A DNA stretch of 64,000 nt from Paenibacillus guangzhouensis. GTDB lineage: Bacteria > Bacillota > Bacilli > Paenibacillales > Paenibacillaceae. Under the pieces are notes generated by a model. It had not been told where the DNA came from. It worked only from the letters and a program-made list of their open reading frames with translations, and ran no database searches. This document shows, piece by piece, positions 60,566 through 64,000 of this stretch. The position numbers were made by a program, and so were the translations under genes. The stretch covers positions 2,046,001 through 2,110,000 of the forward strand of contig NZ_CP045293.1 in assembly GCF_009363075.1 (NCBI RefSeq), read 5' to 3'. Within the stretch, counting starts at the first letter, position 1; the number at the start of each line of letters is the position of its first letter.

Positions 60566-61393
60566 ATGTCCTATCTTTCGTTAAATACATGGAGCATCCA
60601 CCGTAACCTAGGTCCAATTCGCTGGACCTACTGGGATGAAGTTAATCAGAAGCATGCTGTTCATCTCGATCCACAGCCTGAAACGACGACACTGTTAGAA
60701 CTACCTGCCATTCTGGCAGCCAATGGCTTTAAAGCTGTTGAAATTTGCCACTTTCATTTCCCGAACACTAATCCCGACTATTTACGTCGACTGAACGACG
60801 CTTGTCAGGATGTGAATATTCTATTTCATACTCTTTTACTGGACTACGGAGATATCTCGTCGGATGATGTGGGCCGAACTAAGGCTGATATGAAGCTCAT
60901 ACAGGATTGGATCGATATCGCGGCACAAGCAGGCGCCAAGCGCATCCGTGTTATTGCTGGCGAGGCTTCCCCCGATAATACTGAAGCACTTAACCGTTCT
61001 TTAGAAAATTTGACAAGCTTGGCCAGTTATGCGAAGCAACGCGGCGTTCGCATCGTTTCGGAAAATTTCAAGTTACTCACCTCAACAGCTGCCAATTGCA
61101 TCGAGATTGTACGTCGTGGCAACGGTGAAATCGGTATGATTGCCGATTTTGGAAACTTCAGCAAAACGACAAAAACCAAGGATCTTGCCCTTCTTTTACC
61201 CTACTGTGAATCCGTCCATGTCAAGCCCGAATTCGATTCTAATGGATGTCCAGACAAAGAAGAATTCCGGAAACACCTGAATCTGTTGCGCACCACCAGA
61301 TATAACGGTCCACTTACTTTGATCTATGAAGGTCCCGGAGATATGTGGGAAGGTGTGGAACGAGTCAGAAAGATCGCAGAAGAATATCTGTAG
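60566..61393 (+). CDS. Sugar phosphate isomerase/epimerase-like TIM-barrel protein
   Basis: A 275-residue AP_endonuc_2/xylose isomerase-like TIM barrel (LLELPAILAANGFKAVEICH, DIAAQAGAKRIRVIAGE, IVSENFKLL, GEIGMIADFGNF, and the closing LIYEGPGDMWEGVERVRKI). Metal-binding Glu/Asp/His residues of the family are plausible at E in SENF, D in ADFGN, H in VHVKPE and E in IYEGPG. Such enzymes isomerise or epimerise sugars or act on inositol derivatives. GGAG lies ~10 nt before the ATG. It lies downstream of the LacI gene on the same strand, suggesting a role in metabolising the imported sugar. Confidence 0.82.
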   Translation: MSYLSLNTWSIHRNLGPIRWTYWDEVNQKHAVHLDPQPETTTLLELPAILAANGFKAVEICHFHFPNTNPDYLRRLNDACQDVNILFHTLLLDYGDISSDDVGRTKADMKLIQDWIDIAAQAGAKRIRVIAGEASPDNTEALNRSLENLTSLASYAKQRGVRIVSENFKLLTSTAANCIEIVRRGNGEIGMIADFGNFSKTTKTKDLALLLPYCESVHVKPEFDSNGCPDKEEFRKHLNLLRTTRYNGPLTLIYEGPGDMWEGVERVRKIAEEYL

Positions 61394-61410
61394 AAATAAC
61401 ACTAGAAAAC

Positions 61411-61578
61411 ATGACATTGAATAAAAGGGTGATTTCATTACAGGAAATCATAGCAGTTACTAGGTTTGATGATTTCGATGATTCATTGTTTGAACAAGTT
61501 ATTTCCAGGCTTCCGAAGATCAATCAAGAAAAAATTCGTAGATACCATCGAATCGTCGATAAATATCGCTCACTCTAG
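61411..61578 (+). pseudogene. Remnant of a 4'-phosphopantetheinyl transferase (Sfp-like) N-terminus
   Basis: The frame reads DDFDDSLFEQVISRLPKINQ and EKIRRYHRIVDKYRSL before a TAG at 61576-61578. This matches the start of Sfp/AcpT proteins (helix, then Arg-rich KxxRxxR..D..RSLLG). The stop falls where LLG is expected, and further degraded bases follow. Only ~50 of ~230 residues remain. Sfp enzymes activate carrier proteins of NRPS/PKS and primary metabolism; this copy is not functional. Confidence 0.55.
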
Positions 61579-62048
61579 GGTGCTGAATAGAAACGTATAT
61601 TCGCCCTAAGATGCCTGATTATGGGATTTTCAGAAAATGAGATCTTTGTTTATCTTTATATATCTTATTTTTTTGAAGGAGAGTCTATCAAGGGTTGACC
61701 TCAACTGCCCTTAACGGAGTTTGCATAATTCGCACTAATCTGCCCGTTGCTATGAACGTTTTTGTCAAATCCACGTATTTACTAATCAAATGTCTTCACC
61801 GAAACACTAAGCGCGAGAGTAAATAAGCGAGCGACGGTCGGCACGCTGCTATCCGTGGGTTGGTTACCACATTCTATGCCTTCGTCAAGGAGAGCTTTTA
61901 CTAGCTAGCAACGCACATTCGGATTATTTATCCTAGTGCAAACGGGCGCTCGTATGTTCTCTCCCGAACCTTCGTTTACTCCCGGGCCTAATGTTCCGGT
62001 GTTTTTCCTTAGAGTCTCAGTGCTTTGGTATGTTATCGTGTTTAAACT
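61579..62048. other. Non-coding stretch between Sfp remnant and IS110 transposase gene
   Basis: No supported gene. Part of this is the 3' non-coding flank of the IS110 element. A 10-bp sequence TAGCTAGCAA (61902-61911) is repeated exactly at 63269-63278 on the other side of the transposase gene. TTGCTATGAACG (61748-61759) is inversely related to CGTTCATCATAGC at 63260-63272. Several GC-rich hairpin-prone segments (61810-61860, 61940-62000) lie between. Confidence 0.5.
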
Positions 62049-63278
62049 TCACGATCTTCCTTGCTCTGCAATTCGAGCAACAGCCCAAATAAATCCGACT
62101 AATTCTCGCGCAACGGCGCCGATGGCAACATTTTTATGTTTGCTTTTTCCGAATACAAGTCGACGGTATTTATTGTGCAATCTTTCTTGCGCTTTCCATG
62201 ACAGTAACTGTACTTCGGCAGGCAGTCCTTCCAATCGCTTGGCAAGATCTCCTTTAACAGCAGGCCGGTGCCGGTAGCTCCAAGCCGACTCCACTAGCGT
62301 ACGTCGCAAATGTCCATTCCCTGCTTTAGTCATAGAGCCTCTTCGTGTTGTCTGACCTGACGAATATTCACGAGGAACAAGTCCTAAATAAGCCATGAGT
62401 TGCGTAGGCGAACGAAATCTCTCGAATGATCCGATTTCTGCAGCAATTGTAATCGCTGTTATATGCGCAACACCGCGTAGTGATTGCAGAATCTGAATTA
62501 CGGAGGACTTCGCGCCTGTCGTAGCTTGTTGGAGAAGTGCATTTTCTAATCGACCGATCCGATGCTCGATCTCTTCGAGTGCATGAAGCATTTCCGTAAA
62601 GACAACTTCCATAGCTTCGTGCTGGAATGTTAGCGCTGCGAGCCAGACGCGATACTTCTTTGTCCAGCGTCGTTGAATTGACTCTGGTGGATGAATCTGG
62701 TGCCGCAACAGAAATTTAAGTATCCGTTGACGAGCACGATGCGCATCCTCCCTAGCAGCTTCGCGGGAACGAACAAGGTCCCGCAGCGCTTCGTCATCAC
62801 GTGTTGGTACATGAATAGCCGTCAACTCGCCAGCACGAAAAAGACGAGCAAGCTGCTCTGAATCCCGACGATCTGTTTTGACATGGTCACCCGGACGTTT
62901 TGGCATGAGAGAGGGTGCAATGACAATGCAGCTCGCACCCATAGATTCGATCCAACGCTGCGTTTCGTAGCCTGTAGGGCCTGCCTCGTAGCAGAATGCA
63001 AGAGAGTCCGCGGGCCCTAATTCTTTTATTAATTTTCGAAGAGCGCCAGGGGTATGCGCAATAGTGCCATAGTAACGTGGGAGTTCACGGCCTGGATCTG
63101 CAATGGCTACTGAAATTTTTTCCTTTGATACATCTAAACCGATAAACTTTGTGACATACTGCATAGTAACAGCTCCTTTTGCTTTGTAGCTCTGAAATGG
63201 TTTGTACTCCTACTCTCCATTTTTAACCTACGATACTAAGCAAATACGGGGCTGCTTTACGTTCATCATAGCTAGCAA
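61902..63278 (-). mobile_element. IS110-family insertion sequence (approximate limits)
   Basis: The element is defined by an IS110-type transposase gene and by an exact 10-bp direct repeat, TAGCTAGCAA, at 61902-61911 and 63269-63278, giving a ~1.37-kb unit. Wider limits of about 61748-63280 are possible from an inverted-repeat-like pair. IS110 elements lack conventional terminal inverted repeats and carry a non-coding RNA beside the transposase gene. Limits are inferred; the transposase assignment is secure. Confidence 0.65.
62049..63164 (-). CDS. IS110-family transposase (DEDD recombinase)
   Basis: A 371-residue protein. The N-terminal RuvC-like DEDD domain is visible (IGLDVSKEKISVAIADPG with the first Asp, YEAGPTGYETQRW with the Glu, and KTDRRDSEQLARLFRAGEL with the last acidic pair). 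The C-terminal Transposase_20 domain has LQSLRGVAHITAITIAAEIG and SPTQLMAYLGLVPREYSSG, followed by the conserved serine region GQTTRRGSMTKAGNGHLRR. AAAGGAGCTGTTACT precedes the ATG. It appears intact. Members are guided by an element-encoded bridge RNA. Confidence 0.95.
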   Translation of the reverse strand: MQYVTKFIGLDVSKEKISVAIADPGRELPRYYGTIAHTPGALRKLIKELGPADSLAFCYEAGPTGYETQRWIESMGASCIVIAPSLMPKRPGDHVKTDRRDSEQLARLFRAGELTAIHVPTRDDEALRDLVRSREAAREDAHRARQRILKFLLRHQIHPPESIQRRWTKKYRVWLAALTFQHEAMEVVFTEMLHALEEIEHRIGRLENALLQQATTGAKSSVIQILQSLRGVAHITAITIAAEIGSFERFRSPTQLMAYLGLVPREYSSGQTTRRGSMTKAGNGHLRRTLVESAWSYRHRPAVKGDLAKRLEGLPAEVQLLSWKAQERLHNKYRRLVFGKSKHKNVAIGAVARELVGFIWAVARIAEQGRS

Positions 63279-63315
63279 AACGCGGCTGCCGATATATGTC
63301 GGTAGTCGCGTTTTA
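63274..63315 (-). terminator. Hairpin terminator downstream of the GNAT gene
   Basis: On the minus strand AAAACGCG..CTACCGA and TCGGCAG.CGCGTTTT pair as an extended imperfect stem ending in TTTT. It lies ~45 bp after the acetyltransferase stop codon and touches the proposed right end of the IS element. Confidence 0.75.
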
Positions 63316-63358
63316 GTTTTTTTTCCTCTTCTTTGAATTACTTTCAATGTATCTTTTT

Positions 63359-63892
63359 TCACAATTCTTCTTTCAAGATAGCGTATTGATAGGTATCCTG
63401 CCAGACAGGCTGTCCGTTTCCTGTTGTTTTAAAAAATACTTCCTTCATGAAAATTCCTTCACGGCGCATCGATAGACGTTCTAATAGTCTCCATGAAGCT
63501 ATGTTTTCAGGGTTACATAAAGCTATCACCCTATGTGCTCCTAATTCTTCAAAGCCGTACTTTAATATCCTTCGGCAAGCCTCTGTCGCATATCCTTGTC
63601 CATAATATGAAGGATTAAAAATATATCCAATCATCCAAGTAAGGAATTCTCTCGGCTCTTTCTGACTAAAATATATATGTCCAATCATTTTATTAGTATC
63701 TTTCAAACATACAGCAAAAAAAAGGTTATCCTTTGATCGTTCCTTCGCTATACTTTTGCATTCTTCTTCATTACTTACCGTTCCAGGCTCATACTCAAGA
63801 ACACTTTCTTGAGATAGATATTCATGCAAATCCCTCCAATCCTCCGGTTTAAACTGGCGCACTACTAGCCTTTTTGATTCTATTAATATCAT
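63359..63892 (-). CDS. GNAT-family N-acetyltransferase (RimJ/RimL type)
   Basis: A 177-residue acetyltransferase. It begins IESKRLVVRQFKPEDWRDLHEYLS, contains MIGHIYFSQKE and the acetyl-CoA-binding stretch NPSYYGQGYATEACRRILKYGFEELGAHRV, and NPENIASWRLLERLSMRREG, all typical of RimJ/RimL-like GNATs that acetylate N-terminal amines or small molecules. It is monocistronic near the right edge. The 108 bp beyond its start hold no recognisable feature. Substrate unknown. Confidence 0.92.
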   Translation of the reverse strand: MILIESKRLVVRQFKPEDWRDLHEYLSQESVLEYEPGTVSNEEECKSIAKERSKDNLFFAVCLKDTNKMIGHIYFSQKEPREFLTWMIGYIFNPSYYGQGYATEACRRILKYGFEELGAHRVIALCNPENIASWRLLERLSMRREGIFMKEVFFKTTGNGQPVWQDTYQYAILKEEL

Positions 63893-64000
63893 ATTTTACA
63901 ACTCCAGTTTATTTAGAATACTTATTCATAAGAAAATAAACGCACCAAGATACCTCTATTGACCTCCCCTTCTGAGTAAGTATTTAGGCTATTTCAGATA

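Noticed and set aside
1-64000. CRISPR arrays, rRNA and tRNA genes
   Set aside because: No regularly spaced identical repeats with unique spacers and no recognisable rRNA or tRNA sequence were found by reading; a dedicated scan could not be run.

Overview
The window looks like a chromosomal segment of an endospore-forming Bacillota bacterium, most likely Paenibacillus or a close relative. The evidence is a tricistronic GerA-type germinant receptor operon behind a sigma-G-like promoter, a second GerAB-like permease, an RNase J, a Bce-type two-component/ABC module, a CUT1 sugar importer without its own ATPase, AGGAGG-type ribosome binding sites and frequent GTG/TTG starts. No rRNA, tRNA, CRISPR array or replication origin was seen. 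The genus assignment is inference.

Layout. 1-3.1 kb: rhamnose catabolism (rhaB, rhaA, partial rhaEW, all on minus). 3.5-7.3 kb: an MFS transporter remnant, a MerR regulator with a serine hydrolase, a FusB-type EF-G-binding protein behind a ~200-nt leader, and a DUF1904 protein. 7.3-11.3 kb: the gerA-type operon. 11.4-13.9 kb: OsmC, an HxlR regulator with an NAD(P)H oxidoreductase, and a UbiB-like gene that has lost its kinase core. 14-26 kb: an SgrR-type regulator divergent from an MFS transporter, a three-gene operon ending in a 1654-residue DUF4132-type protein, and a MocR regulator divergent from an EamA transporter. 26-33.9 kb: YkvA, RNase J, an AraC regulator, PepF, a kinase-DinB fusion, and a small GerKD-like protein with a GerAB permease. 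34-39.5 kb: response regulator, histidine kinase, ABC ATPase, a permease lacking the usual extracellular domain, and a membrane serine hydrolase.

39.7-48.4 kb is an AT-rich accessory run in which every gene is on minus: GyrI-like, Zn-phospholipase-like, shikimate-kinase-DinB fusion, two VOC proteins, DUF2625, a broken CPBP protease, a macro domain, an alpha/beta hydrolase, two NUDIX proteins and an LRR protein. A related repeat recurs at several gene boundaries, giving a cassette-like arrangement without a visible integrase. 48.6-50.2 kb holds a hydrolase-TetR operon with three spaced direct repeats upstream. 50.3-53.9 kb is very AT-rich and resembles a small Tn7-like remnant or domesticated module: an XRE regulator divergent from a stand-alone TnsB-C-like domain, TniQ with a decayed C-terminus, an unknown 268-residue protein and a 55-residue protein.

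54-61.4 kb is a carbohydrate locus: a LacI regulator with two palindromic operators, two CUT1 permeases, a solute-binding lipoprotein, a GH30 glycosidase without signal peptide and a TIM-barrel isomerase-like protein. Sugar would enter through the importer, be hydrolysed inside the cell and be sensed by the LacI protein. The right edge has an Sfp remnant, an IS110-family element and a GNAT acetyltransferase.

The most interesting signals are the FusB leader (a 16-codon leader ORF overlapping mutually exclusive hairpins), the boundary-repeat array, the TnsB-C/TniQ module, the permease lacking its sensor domain paired with a hydrolase, and two independent P-loop kinase-DinB fusions.
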